Assembly: GCA_963748545.1 (NCBI GenBank)
Contig: CAVVJO010000012.1
Span: 62,001-126,000, forward strand
DNA length: 64,000 nt
Direction of reading: 5' to 3'
Origin: Roseiarcus sp963748545
GTDB lineage: Bacteria > Pseudomonadota > Alphaproteobacteria > Rhizobiales > Beijerinckiaceae
Below the pieces are notes generated by a model. That model was given only the letters and a program-made list of their open reading frames with translations. It searched no databases and was not told the origin of the DNA. Numbering within the stretch: the stretch's first letter is position 1; each line of letters starts with the position of its first letter. Below are positions 17,603 through 28,455 of this stretch, one piece after another. The translations under genes and the position numbers were made by a program.

Positions 17603-19240
17603 ATGCCGCAGCCGGTGCTGAACGAGAATCCCGAGATCGAAAGGCCCGAAGCTTTGAGCGCCGTCCATCGCCTGGACATCGGCGGCCTCACTCTCGACCT
17701 TCGGCGTGAGGAATTGCGCGACGCGGCGGGCAGGGTCATCGAGCTGCGAAATCGCTCGTTCGGCGTGTTGCGGTATCTGGCGATCCATGCGGGACGCCTC
17801 GTCACCAAGGACGAGCTTTTGAGCGCCAATTGGCCCGGCGTGACCGTCACTGAGGATTTGCTTACTCAATGCGTTTCCGAGATCCGTCGTGTGCTTGGCG
17901 ACGCCGGGCGCGACCTGATCCGCACCATGCCTCGACGCGGCTATATGATCACGTTCGCGGAGAACGGCCCGCGGCCTCCGGCCGCGGCGTCAAGCGGGCC
18001 GACGGTCGCCGTCTTGCCTTTCGAAAACAATACGGGAGAAGCTGCGCAGGACGCGCTCGCCAATGGCCTGACCCAGCAGATCATCTCCGCGCTCGGCCGC
18101 TTCGGCGAACTGCGCGTGCTCGCCCGCGGCGCAACCAGCGCCTACAGAGGGCGCGCTCCGAACGCGATCGAGCTGGGCCGCGCGCTCGGCGCCGACTACG
18201 CGGTCGATGGCGATTTGCGGCGCGACGGGGACCTGCGCCGCGTCGACATTCAGCTTTCCGATGCGCGGACGGGCGCGCATATTTGGAGCAAAACCTTCCA
18301 GTCGCCCTTGGGCGACAGCCTGCTTGCGACGCAGGACGAGATTTCCGCCCAAGCCAGCGCCATGATCGGCAGCTATTGGGGCGCGATTGGAGCGGCGGAG
18401 TATCGGCGCATCCACGCGAAGCCGATTGCGGAGCTGACGCCCTACGAATGCATCGTGCAGGGCGTCGTCGGCACCACGTCGGACGCGACCGCTCCAGGGC
18501 CGGTGGCGAAAGCGCGGGAATGTCTGGAGCGGCTGACCGATAGGGAGCCGCACAACGCCGCCGCTTGGGCGGCGCTCGTTCTCGTCTACAACAGTCAAAG
18601 GAACTGGGGCTTTCCGTCGCCGACCGGAGAGGTGGCGAGCGTCGAGAACTTCGGCTCTCTCTCGCCGGCAAGGCGGTCGAAGCCGCGAACCGCGCCGTCG
18701 AGATTGCGCCGAACGATGCGTTCGTGCGTGGGCTTGTCGCTCGCGCCGCCTGGATGGCCGGCCAATCCGATCTTCTGCGGATCGAGACGGCGCGGGCGAT
18801 CGCGCTCAACCCAAACGATCCGCAGACGCTCGGCCCGCTCGGCAACCTCATGGCCTACGCGGGGTTCTGGGATGAAGGCGTTTCGCTCGCCGAAAGAGGG
18901 ATTGCCTTGACCGCGCCCAGCACGCCCCGCTGGTGGTGGTGGGCGATCGCGAAACGAGGCTTCGCTCGCGATGACTATCCGCTCGCCTACGAGGCGTTTC
19001 GCGAATCCGTACGTCGAGCAGCTCTGGCTCAGCCACCTTCACATGGCCTACACCTTGCCCTTTCTGGACCGGATCGAAGAAGCCCGGTCGCACGTCGCGA
19101 CGCTGACAAGGATGAGGCCTCATTTTACTGTCCGCGAGGCGGACGCCTATTATAAAATGTGGTGCTTCGCGCCGCCGTATCGCGAAAAGATGAGGGAGGC
19201 CCTGCTCCTCGCTGGGCTTCCCGCCGGGTCGCCTGTTTGA
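17603..19240 (+). CDS. Winged-helix (OmpR/CadC-type) transcriptional regulator with TPR region, two frameshifts
   Basis: The N-terminal region (about 25-105) is an OmpR-type winged helix: LTLDLRREELRDAAGRVIEL, then RYLAIHAGRLVTKDELL, then GYMITFAE. After it comes the TolB/adenylate-cyclase-like segment PTVAVLPFENNTGE, then TPR-like helices. The frame changes near 18,650 (a TC repeat, ctctctctcg, two bases too long) and again near 19,010, where it returns to the original frame and ends ...REALLLAGLPAGSPV at 19240. The pieces together give about 545 aa, a normal length for this regulator class. This may be a pseudogene or carry consensus errors. It probably controls the divergent SDR cluster. 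Confidence 0.8.
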
Positions 19241-19420
19241 GGCCGCCTCCGTATTCATTGCGACTGCGGCGACGCGACTCCCCACGCCGACGTCAGCGCC
19301 GAGCGCGTTCCGCTCCCTCCGGACCGTTTACTGGGAGTTTTGCCCGGAGACGAGACCCTGATCTTGTCGCGCAGACGCTGTGCGTGGAAGGGCCTGCGTT
19401 TTTCCCAAAGGGTCGGCTTC

Positions 19421-20198
19421 CTAGGAAACAGGCGTGTAGATCGTGAGCTTGAGGCCAATGTCGTCGTTGGCCTGGAACGTGGCGTATTCGAAGTCGAGGG
19501 GGCCCCTTCGCGGGTGAAGGATTTGCTTTCGCCCGGATTGGGCCTGGCCAATGTCGTGCGCCTCCCACCAACGCTCGAACTCGGGGCAACCGTCCCGTAG
19601 CCGTTCCAGCAGATCGAGAAAGGCGGGGTCTCCGGCCCACAGGTCGTGCGTGGCCCGGAACTGGGCGACCATGCGCTTGGCTTCCTCGCCCCAGCGCTCG
19701 CCGAACAAACGCCGAGCATGGACGCCGGTCAGAACCATGACCAGGGTGTTGCGATCGCCTTCGGCGAGCTGGCCAAACCCGAAAATCTCTTCGGCCGCGT
19801 CGTTCCAGGCCAATACGTCCCACCGCCGGCCGGTGACGTATGCCGGCTGATTTAAAGCTTGCCACCACCCGGCGAAGCGTCGGCGGCGCGACCTCGCGAA
19901 TGAACAACCGGCGATCCGGCGACGACGCCAACGCCCGCAAATGGGCGTGTTCCACCTTGCCCAGACGGAGCGCCCTGGCGAGGGCGTCGATGGTGGCGAT
20001 CGAGGGGTTGACAGCGCGCCCCTGCTCGAGCCGCACGTACCAGTCGACCCCGATGCCGGCGAGTTGAGCCACCTCCTCCCGCCTCAGACCGGGCGCGCGG
20101 CGGCGACCGATCTCCGGAAGTCCGACAGATTTGGGCGTCACGCGGCAGCGACGCGATTTGAGGAAGTCGCCCATTTCCTTGCGTCTCGGTTCCACCAT
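19421..20198 (-). CDS. XRE-family regulator with MmyB-like ligand-binding domain, one frameshift
   Basis: From ATG 20198 the protein has an HTH (GLRREEVAQLAGIGVDWYVRLEQGR), the hallmark of MmyB-type XRE regulators. The second part, AWNDAAEEIFGFGQLAEGD to the end FQANDDIGLKLTIYTPVS, is the MmyB-like PAS fold that binds a small hydrophobic ligand. The two parts lie in different frames. Removing one C from the run at 19868-19870 restores RRWWQALNQPAYVTGRRWDV, the expected join. The repaired length is about 258 aa. It faces the medium-chain reductase gene, a common partner arrangement. Confidence 0.82.
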
Positions 20199-20298
20199 GC
20201 CTGGTCGTCCCCTGGGCTTCTCAGACCTAGGATAATACCAGTCCTTCCGGAGGCGCGGCAAGCGGGTCATGCTGGTTGGGAGAACAACGGAGTCCTCC
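20199..20298. promoter_or_regulatory. Divergent promoter region between XRE regulator and medium-chain reductase
   Basis: The 100 bp lie between the two head-to-head genes. MmyB-type regulators often bind such shared regions and repress the divergent oxidoreductase; no palindromic operator stood out by eye. Confidence 0.4.
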
Positions 20299-21381
20299 AT
20301 GAGAGCCGCCATTCTAAAAGCCTTCGGATCGCCTCTGGTCATTGAAGAGGCGCCGGCGCCGGTCCTTGGGACAGGCGAGGTGATCGTCGACGTGGTCGCC
20401 GCCGGCGTTCTTGGCTACGCCAAGGAGGTTTATAGCGGCCAGAGGCAGTACCTTCTGGAGACGCCTGTCGTGCCGGGGGCCGGCGCGATTGGCCGGGTTC
20501 GCGCTTTCGGGCCCGACGCCACTCGTTTGACGGTCGGCGACTGGGTTTTTTGCGATCCGACCGTCCGCTCTCGCGACGACGCGACGGCGCCGGATATCAC
20601 CCTGCAGGGCCTTTCCGCCGGCAACGCCGAAGGCGGTCTGCGCCTGCAAAGCTACTATCACAACGGGTCTTACGCCGAGCAGATGCTGACCCCGACCGAG
20701 AACGTGACTCGTATTCCCGACTTCGACGGCGCCCAGGCGGCGCAATGGTGCGGACTGGCGAGCCTGCTCGTGCCTTACGGTGGGCTGTCGTCGATCGGAC
20801 TGACGGCTGGGGAGACCATCGTCGTGAACGGCGCAACCGGAAAATTCGGCAGCGCCGCGGTGGAAGTCGCCTTGGCCATGGGCGCCGCCTGGGTCGTCGC
20901 CACGGGCCGAAACCAAGCGGCGCTGGAGGCGCTCGGCCGCCGGTTCGGACCGAGGGTGCGCCCCGTCGCCATGGCGGGCGACGAGGGGGCCGACCGCGCC
21001 GCAATCTTTAAAGCCGCCCCCGGGCCTATCGACTGCGTGTTCGACATCCTGCCGCCTCAAGCGACGCAAGCCCAGGCGCGCGCTGCACTCCTCACGCTGC
21101 GGCCGAATGGCCGGGTCTCCCTGATGGGCGGCGTCGGCATGCAGGGCGGGGAGGACTTGCGGCTGCCCTATCGATGGATCATGCGCAACAACATCAGGAT
21201 CCAGGGGCAGTGGATGTGTCCGCGGGAGGCGATCCCTCGGATGATCGGCATGGTCAAAGCCGGCCTGATCGACCTTGGGCGGCGCGAAGCGACGACCTTT
21301 CCCCTCACGGAGATCAACGCGGCGATCGAGCACGCCGCAGCCCACGCAGGCCCGTTTTCTTTGACCGTCGTGCAGCCGTGA
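20299..21381 (+). CDS. Zinc-less medium-chain alcohol dehydrogenase/quinone oxidoreductase-like protein
   Basis: The 360-aa protein starts MRAAILKAFGSPLVIEEAPAP, a GroES-like N-terminal domain. The Rossmann loop is NGATGKFGSAAVEVALAMGA and the segment LRPNGRVSLMGGV follows. The Cys/His zinc ligands of classical ADHs are missing, so a zinc-independent reductase is likely. Cofactor choice and substrate are not visible. An upstream ATG in frame at 20269 is less likely. Confidence 0.85.
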   Translation: MRAAILKAFGSPLVIEEAPAPVLGTGEVIVDVVAAGVLGYAKEVYSGQRQYLLETPVVPGAGAIGRVRAFGPDATRLTVGDWVFCDPTVRSRDDATAPDITLQGLSAGNAEGGLRLQSYYHNGSYAEQMLTPTENVTRIPDFDGAQAAQWCGLASLLVPYGGLSSIGLTAGETIVVNGATGKFGSAAVEVALAMGAAWVVATGRNQAALEALGRRFGPRVRPVAMAGDEGADRAAIFKAAPGPIDCVFDILPPQATQAQARAALLTLRPNGRVSLMGGVGMQGGEDLRLPYRWIMRNNIRIQGQWMCPREAIPRMIGMVKAGLIDLGRREATTFPLTEINAAIEHAAAHAGPFSLTVVQP

Positions 21382-22055
21382 TCGCGGGCTCCACGACAGG
21401 AGAGGGATGAAGCGCGGCCCGTCGCCCGGACGGCGCCATCGCGAGGTCGACGGCTCAGAAGAGGCGGCGAGGCATAGCCTTGACAGGCCGACCCCACATG
21501 TTCTATTTTTGTTCTCATTGAGGGAAAGCGAGACCGCCTTGTCCAAGCCGACTTCCTGTCCGCCCAACCGCCGCCGAGACAGCTCGGTCAGCGCGCGTCA
21601 AACCGCAAGCGCTCCGTGCTCCCTTGGCGGCCGCGCGCCGACCGCCGCGGTAGAAGGAGCCTGCTTTCAACGCCGGACGTGGGAGGCGCGAGGGATCGTG
21701 ACGCAGGCGGCCCGCAAAAGGGCGTGGCTCGACGGCCTCACCGCGGTTTCGGGCCCCGGCGCCGCCGAGCATGGAACCGAAAGGCGCCGCAAGCTCTTGA
21801 AAAGACCCGTTTCCGGAGCCGGAGCGGGGGCCTTCTGCGAGCCGGCGACCCCGGCCGCCGGGGCCGGCGGAGCCGCGACGGAGGCCGCCGAGGCCCTCGC
21901 CTCCAGCTGACGAGCGCGCAGCGGACGGAACAAAAGACCGAGGCAACGTTCTGAAAAGCTTCGATTCCGGAGCCGAAGCAGGGCGGCGGGGACGGAACCG
22001 AGATCCCTCGGCTCGCCCATGAGCATCCCGCGGCGTCAGGGCGGCGGCCGTCGCC
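21382..22055. other. Gene-poor stretch with imperfect repeats
   Basis: No frame here resembles a protein in composition or motif. Two related segments occur: 21796-21830 (ttgaaaagacccg then tttccggagccggagc) and 21950-21980 (ctgaaaagcttcg then attccggagccgaagc), about 150 bp apart. They could be copies of a small intergenic repeat. Nothing else was recognised. Confidence 0.4.
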
Positions 22056-22937
<882 letters not shown>

Positions 22938-23021
22938 GTTCGTGAACCTGTCAAGCCGCCCGTTTCGGGCGGCGATCATAGACGAGCAGGGGCGGGCGTC
23001 CAGTCGGACGCCCGCGCGGCG

Positions 23022-23966
23022 TCAGCGTCCGAGCTTGCCCAGTTCCTCGGCGAGCTCAGGCAGGGCCTGGTAGAGGTCGGCGACCAGGCCGTAATCGGCG
23101 ACCTGGAAGATCGGCGCCTCTTCGTCCTTGTTGATGGCGACGATCACCTTCGAGTCCTTCATGCCGGCGAGATGCTGGATCGCGCCCGATATGCCGACCG
23201 CGATATAGAGCTCGGGGGCGACGACCTTGCCGGTCTGCCCGACCTGCCAGTCGTTTGGCGCATAGCCCGCGTCGACCGCCGCGCGCGAGGCGCCCATCGC
23301 GGCTCCAAGCTTGTCGGCCACCGGCTCGATGTAGGTCTTGAAGTTCTCCGCCTTCTGCATCGCCCGCCCGCCGGAAATGATGATCTTGGCGGAAGTCAGC
23401 TCCGGACGGTCAGACTTGGCGAGCGCCTCGCCGACGAACGCGGACACGGCCGGGTCGGGCGCTGCGGCGACCGGCTCGACCGGCGCCGGGCCGCCTGGGC
23501 CTGTCGCCCCAAACGAGGCGGTGCGGACCGTGACCACCACCTTCGGGTCGGTCGACTCCACCGTCTGGATGGCGTTGCCGGCGTAGATCGGGCGCTCGAA
23601 GGTCTTGGGGCCCAAAACCTTGGTGATGTCGGAGACCTGCATCACATCCAAGAGCGCGGCCGCGCGCGGCAAGACGTTCTTGGCGGCCGCCGTCGAGGGG
23701 GCGACGATCGCGTCATAGGCGGCGCTCAAGGAAACGATCAGCGCCGCGAGGGGCTCGGCGAGGCCGTGCGCGTAGGCCGCGTCGTCGGCGATCCGCACTT
23801 TGGCCACGCCAGAAAGCTTTGCCGCCGCCTCGGCCGCGCCGCCGACGCCCTGCCCGGCGACCAGCACGTCGACCGGCTGCCCGATCTCGAGCGCCGCGGT
23901 CAGGGCGCGCGCCGTCATGTCGCTCAAATGCCCGTTCGCAACTTCGGCCAGGAGAAGAGTCGCCAT
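23022..23966 (-). CDS. etfA: Electron transfer flavoprotein alpha subunit
   Basis: The 314-aa protein starts MATLLLAEVANGHLSDMTARAL. The C-terminal FAD-binding region includes KIIISGGRAMQKAENF, VGQTGKVVAPELYIAVGISG and AINKDEEAPIFQVADYGLVADL, all diagnostic of EtfA. It accepts electrons from acyl-CoA dehydrogenases and passes them to ETF:quinone oxidoreductase. The start lies 2 bp from the end of etfB. Confidence 0.95.
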   Translation of the reverse strand: MATLLLAEVANGHLSDMTARALTAALEIGQPVDVLVAGQGVGGAAEAAAKLSGVAKVRIADDAAYAHGLAEPLAALIVSLSAAYDAIVAPSTAAAKNVLPRAAALLDVMQVSDITKVLGPKTFERPIYAGNAIQTVESTDPKVVVTVRTASFGATGPGGPAPVEPVAAAPDPAVSAFVGEALAKSDRPELTSAKIIISGGRAMQKAENFKTYIEPVADKLGAAMGASRAAVDAGYAPNDWQVGQTGKVVAPELYIAVGISGAIQHLAGMKDSKVIVAINKDEEAPIFQVADYGLVADLYQALPELAEELGKLGR

Positions 23967-23968
23967 GG

Positions 23969-24718
23969 TCAGATCACTCCCGCTTCGTCGCGGAGCTTCG
24001 AGACGAGCTCCGACACCGTCTTCACCTTCACCCCCGCCTTGCGGCCGCTGGGCTCCGACGTCTTCAGCACTTTCAGCCGCGGCGCGACATCGACGCCGTA
24101 ATCCGCCGGCGTCTTGTCCGCGATCGGCTTCTTCTTCGCCTTCATGATGTTGGGAAGCGAGGCGTAACGCGGCTCGTTGAGCCGAAGATCGGAGGTGACG
24201 ATCGCGGGAAGCTTGAGCGAAACGGTCTGCGAGCCGCCGTCGACCTCGCGGGTCACTTCGACCGAGCCTTCGCCGACCGCGACTTTGGAGGCGAACGTCC
24301 CCTGGCCGTATCCCGTCAGCGCCGCCAGCATCTGGCCGGTCTGGTTGCAATCGTCGTCGATCGCCTGCTTGCCGAGGATCACGAGGCCAGGCTGTTCCTC
24401 GGCGATCACGCCCTTGAGGATCTTGGCCACCGCGAGCGGCTCGACGATCCCGTCGGTCTTGACGAGAATGCCGCGATCCGCGCCCATCGCGAGCGCCGTG
24501 CGGATGGTCTCGCTCGCTTGCTGGGGACCGATCGACACCACGATGACCTCGGTCGCCTTTCCCGCCTCCTTCTGGCGCAAGGCCTCCTCAACGGCGATCT
24601 CGTCGAACGGGTTCATCGACATCTTGACGTTGGCGAGTTCCACGCCCGACCCGTCCGACTTGATCCGGATCTTGATGTTGTAGTCGACCACCCGCTTTAC
24701 GGGCACAAGAATTTTCAT
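23969..24718 (-). CDS. etfB: Electron transfer flavoprotein beta subunit
   Basis: The 249-aa protein starts MKILVPVKRVVDYNIKIRIK and includes MNPFDEIAVEEALRQKE, LGKQAIDDDCNQTGQMLA and the recognition loop PAIVTSDLRLNEPRYASLPNI, where EtfB docks partner dehydrogenases. It binds AMP and pairs with EtfA. It heads the etfB-etfA-hbd cluster. Confidence 0.96.
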   Translation of the reverse strand: MKILVPVKRVVDYNIKIRIKSDGSGVELANVKMSMNPFDEIAVEEALRQKEAGKATEVIVVSIGPQQASETIRTALAMGADRGILVKTDGIVEPLAVAKILKGVIAEEQPGLVILGKQAIDDDCNQTGQMLAALTGYGQGTFASKVAVGEGSVEVTREVDGGSQTVSLKLPAIVTSDLRLNEPRYASLPNIMKAKKKPIADKTPADYGVDVAPRLKVLKTSEPSGRKAGVKVKTVSELVSKLRDEAGVI

Positions 24719-25006
24719 GAGGGGCCCATCCCTAAAGGCTCGAGCGCATTGCTCGGCAATTTGCGGCCGAAAGCCCTAATCTTGGCCGAACGGCAAGTCA
24801 ACGCGATGCGCCTCGACCGTCTGAACACCGCTCGGGGCCAGCTGCGGTGAAGGAGCGAACGGTCGCGGGGGGCGGAGACCAGCGGTTCCGGATTGACAGA
24901 CCTCGACGCCAGACAGGACAATGACGACAGACTGGCTAAGGCGATCGCGAAGCCCGAAGGGCCGCAGCAAGATCGACGCGCAACCAGGCATGGGAGTGAT
25001 ACGCAA

Positions 25007-26590
25007 ATGACCGAACTTGACTTCTGGAACGCGCGCCTCATCAAAGGCGCCGTATCGCGGCGGGAGTTCATCGGGCGGGCCGCCGCGCTTGGCGCATCGA
25101 GCCTCGCGATCTCGACCATGCTTGAGACAGCGAAGGCTGAGGAAACCCCTCGAAAGGGGGGCGTCCTCAGGCTGGGGCTCGCCGGGGGCAGCACGACGGA
25201 TAGCCCCGATATCACCTCCTACAACGACTCCGTGATGATCGACGTCAGCCACGGACTCTTCAACGGCCTCGTCGAATGGGCCCAGGACGGCAAACCGGTT
25301 CCGGAACTCGCGGAGAGCTTTGAGCCGAAGAATGGCGCAAAGGATTGGATCTTCAATCTTCGCAAGGGTATAAAGTTCTCAAACGGTCAAGAGTTCACCG
25401 CCGACGACGCGGTCTACTCGCTCAACTTGCATCGCGGCGACACCAAGTCGGGAGGCGCCGCTACGATGAAGCCGGTAACCGACGTCAAGAAACTCGACAA
25501 GTACCAGATTCAGATCTCGCTCGCGGCGCCAGATGCCGACCTGCCCTATTCTCTGACCGATTATCACATTCTCATGGTCCCGGCCGATTTCAAGGACTGG
25601 GCGCACCCGGTGGGGACGGGCGCGTTCGTCCTCGACAAATTCGATCCGGGCGTGCGGATCATACTCAAGAAGCGCGGGGACTATTGGAAAGAGGGCCGCG
25701 GCTGGCTCGACGGCGCCGACGTCACCGTCATCAATGATGGCTCGGCCCGCCTGAACGCTTTGATCTCGAACCAGGTCGACGCCATCAACCGCGTTGATCA
25801 TAAGGCGGTTGCGCTGCTCTCAAAGGCGCCGAAGATCACGGTGGTCCGGGCGGCCGGCGGTTGGCATACTGTGCTTGCTATGGAAACCGACAAGGATCCG
25901 TACACGAACCCGGACATCCGCCTCGCGCTGAAATATGCGACCGACCGCGAGCAGATCCTGAAGGCCCTCTTCAGCGGATACGGGACGGTCGGCAACGATC
26001 ACCCGATTCCGAAGTCGGACCCCTATTTTAACACCGAGCTCGCTCAACGCCCGCATGATCCGGAAAAGGCCGCCTATCATTTCAAGAAGGCGGGCCTCAC
26101 TGACCCCAGGATCGTCCTGCAAGCGTCCGACGCCGCGTTCAACGGCGCGGTGGACATGGCGACGCTGCTTCAGTCCGACGCGGCAAAGTCCGGCATTAAG
26201 CTCGATGTGAAGAAGGAGCCGGCTGACGGTTTTTGGGACAACGTGTGGCTAAAGGGCCCGTTTGTCGAGAGCTATTGGGGAGGACGCGCCGCGGCTACAC
26301 AAATGCTCTCGGTCGCCTACGCCGCCAACGCGCCATGGAACGAAACGCATTGGAGCAACGAGAAGTTTGAGAAGCTTCTGGCCGACGCGCGTGGCGAAAC
26401 GGACGAAGCCAAGCGCAAGACCTATATCTGGGAAATGCAAGCCATGCTGAACGAGGATGGCGGCGCGCTCATTCCTATGTTCCGCGACTGGCTGGACGCA
26501 CACAACGACAAGGTCGGCGGCCACACTCCACACGGCGGATTTGACATGGACAACGGCATGATTTTGGACAAGGCTTGGCTGAAGTCATAG
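25007..26590 (+). CDS. Peptide/nickel-type ABC transporter substrate-binding protein, Tat-exported
   Basis: The 527-aa protein starts at ATG 25007 after GGGAG. SRREFIGRAAALGASSLAI is a twin-arginine signal, followed by a cut region near AKAEETP. The mature part is a family-5 solute-binding protein: GGVLRLGLAG, then FNGLVEWAQDGKPVPELAESF, then FSNGQEFTADDAVYSL, and LALKYATDREQILKALFSG. It delivers peptides or a similar solute to the permeases encoded just downstream. An earlier in-frame ATG near 24920 would bury the Tat signal. Confidence 0.92.
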   Translation: MTELDFWNARLIKGAVSRREFIGRAAALGASSLAISTMLETAKAEETPRKGGVLRLGLAGGSTTDSPDITSYNDSVMIDVSHGLFNGLVEWAQDGKPVPELAESFEPKNGAKDWIFNLRKGIKFSNGQEFTADDAVYSLNLHRGDTKSGGAATMKPVTDVKKLDKYQIQISLAAPDADLPYSLTDYHILMVPADFKDWAHPVGTGAFVLDKFDPGVRIILKKRGDYWKEGRGWLDGADVTVINDGSARLNALISNQVDAINRVDHKAVALLSKAPKITVVRAAGGWHTVLAMETDKDPYTNPDIRLALKYATDREQILKALFSGYGTVGNDHPIPKSDPYFNTELAQRPHDPEKAAYHFKKAGLTDPRIVLQASDAAFNGAVDMATLLQSDAAKSGIKLDVKKEPADGFWDNVWLKGPFVESYWGGRAAATQMLSVAYAANAPWNETHWSNEKFEKLLADARGETDEAKRKTYIWEMQAMLNEDGGALIPMFRDWLDAHNDKVGGHTPHGGFDMDNGMILDKAWLKS

Positions 26591-26671
26591 CGGCAGGCTT
26601 CCAGGCAGTCCGCGCCCGGGGCCGCAGGTCCGGCGCGCCATTGCTGGCGCGGGCGACGGGGTGGGTCCAGA

Positions 26672-27619
26672 GTGGGAAAGCTCATCCTTCAGCGGTCAAT
26701 TCTCGGGGTCCTGACGCTTTTGGCCGCGTCTGCGCTCATCTTCATTGGAACGGAGATCTTGCCGGGCGATCTCGCATCCGCAATCCTGCAAAACTCGGCG
26801 ACGCCGGAAAACTTGGCCCATCTCCGAACGGAACTCGGACTCGATAAGCCGGCGATCGTACGGTATTTTGCTTGGTTGTTCAGCGCGTTGCGGGGGAACT
26901 TCGGCCATTCGCTCGCCAACGGACGCGACGTCCTCGAAGAAATCGCGCCACGCTTTGCCAACACCATGTTCCTCGCGGCTTACGCCGCAGTAGTCGCGGT
27001 CCCGGTCGCCGTCGGCCTTGGCCTTGCGGCTGCCATCAAGCAGGGGAGCGCGTTTGACCGTCTGGTCAATATCCTGACCCTGATGACGATCTCGGTGCCG
27101 GAGTATTTTCTGGCCTATCTGCTGATCAAGTATGTCGCGGTCGATCTCGGCTGGTTTCCGTCGCTCGCCAACGTCTCTTCGGACACGCCCTTCTTCGACA
27201 GACTCTACTATGCTTTCCTTCCTATGCTAACGCTGGTGCTCGTGATCGTCGCGCACATGATGCGGATGACGCGCGCCTCGGTGCTAGCAGTGATGGCGAA
27301 CCCCTATATCGAGATGGCTATCCTCAAGGGGCTGACAAAGACTCGGATCGTGGTTCGACACGCGTTGCCCAACGCGCTTGCGCCGATCATATCAGTGATC
27401 GCGCTGAACCTCGCCTATCTCATAGTCGGCGTGGTCGTGGTCGAGACCGTATTCGTCTATCCCGGACTCGGGCAGTTGATGGTGGACGAGGTCTCGAAGC
27501 ACGACGTTCCTGTTGTGCAGGCATGCGGGCTGATCTTCGCCGCAACGTTCATTCTGCTCAACATGATTGCGGATATCCTGTCAATTCTGTCCAATCCGCG
27601 TCTTCGGCAGCCTCGGTAG
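26672..27619 (+). CDS. Peptide-type ABC transporter permease 1 (DppB-like)
   Basis: The 315-aa membrane protein starts at GTG 26672 (VGKLILQRSILGVLTLLAA) and has about six helices. The EAA loop (VLAVMANPYIEMAILKGLTKTRIVVRHALPNALAPI) contacts the ATPase. It matches DppB/OppB. It lies 81 bp after the substrate-binding gene and 8 bp before the second permease. Confidence 0.92.
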   Translation: MGKLILQRSILGVLTLLAASALIFIGTEILPGDLASAILQNSATPENLAHLRTELGLDKPAIVRYFAWLFSALRGNFGHSLANGRDVLEEIAPRFANTMFLAAYAAVVAVPVAVGLGLAAAIKQGSAFDRLVNILTLMTISVPEYFLAYLLIKYVAVDLGWFPSLANVSSDTPFFDRLYYAFLPMLTLVLVIVAHMMRMTRASVLAVMANPYIEMAILKGLTKTRIVVRHALPNALAPIISVIALNLAYLIVGVVVVETVFVYPGLGQLMVDEVSKHDVPVVQACGLIFAATFILLNMIADILSILSNPRLRQPR

Positions 27620-27627
27620 GTCCGTCG

Positions 27628-28455
27628 ATGCGTCTCCTTGGACACAAACTCAGCATAGCCGCGCAAATCGGTTTGGCGATCATCGTCGTCAATCTCATTC
27701 TGGCGATCTTTGCTCCTCTCATTGCGCCTTACGATCAAACTGCGGTGCTTGGCGACGCCTGGACCGATCCCGATGGGCAGCACTGGCTCGGCCTCGACAA
27801 TCTCGGGCGCGACCTCCTCAGCCGCTTGATATATGGAGCGAGGATGTCGATCGGGCTGTCGCTCGTCATCACGACGCTATCCTTCTTCATCGGCATCGTC
27901 AGCGGATTTGCCGCGGCGGTCGCTGGCGGCTGGGTCGATCAGACCCTGTCGCGACTCGTTGACCTGTTATTGTCAATGCCGACGCTGATATTTGCGTTTG
28001 TCGTTCTGTCCGTTCTCGGCTCGGGCCTCCCTGTACTAATCGTCACCATTGCCGTCCTAGATTCCACTAAAGTCTTTCGGCTCGCCCGGTCGGTCGCGGT
28101 CGGACTTGTCAGCCTCGAGTTCGTAGAGGCGGCGCGTCTGCGCGGCGAAGGCTGGTGGTGGATCATCAGGCGGGAGATCTTTCCAAACGCCATCCCGCCG
28201 CTGATCGCGGAATTCGGCCTGCGCTTCTGCTTTACGTTCTTGTTTATCGCGGCGTTGAGCTTCCTCGGCCTCGGTGTCCAGCCTCCAGCCGCCGACTGGG
28301 GCAGCATGGTCAAGGACTACCGAGACATGATCAATTTCGGATACGCAGCTCCGATCTATCCGGCGGCGGCAATCGCGATCTTGACCATCGGCGTCAATTT
28401 TGTCGTGGACTGGATGCTTTCGATCCACTCGCGCGGCCAGGGGGAAGGAGCATGA
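27628..28455 (+). CDS. Peptide-type ABC transporter permease 2 (DppC-like)
   Basis: The 275-aa protein has an N-terminal helix (IAAQIGLAIIVVNLILAIFAPLIAPYD), HWLGLDNLGRDLLSRLIYGAR, the conserved DppC/OppC block, and an EAA loop (LEFVEAARLRGEGWWWIIRREIFPNAIPPL). It starts 8 bp after permease 1 and its stop overlaps the ATPase start as ATGA (28452-28455). Confidence 0.92.
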   Translation: MRLLGHKLSIAAQIGLAIIVVNLILAIFAPLIAPYDQTAVLGDAWTDPDGQHWLGLDNLGRDLLSRLIYGARMSIGLSLVITTLSFFIGIVSGFAAAVAGGWVDQTLSRLVDLLLSMPTLIFAFVVLSVLGSGLPVLIVTIAVLDSTKVFRLARSVAVGLVSLEFVEAARLRGEGWWWIIRREIFPNAIPPLIAEFGLRFCFTFLFIAALSFLGLGVQPPAADWGSMVKDYRDMINFGYAAPIYPAAAIAILTIGVNFVVDWMLSIHSRGQGEGA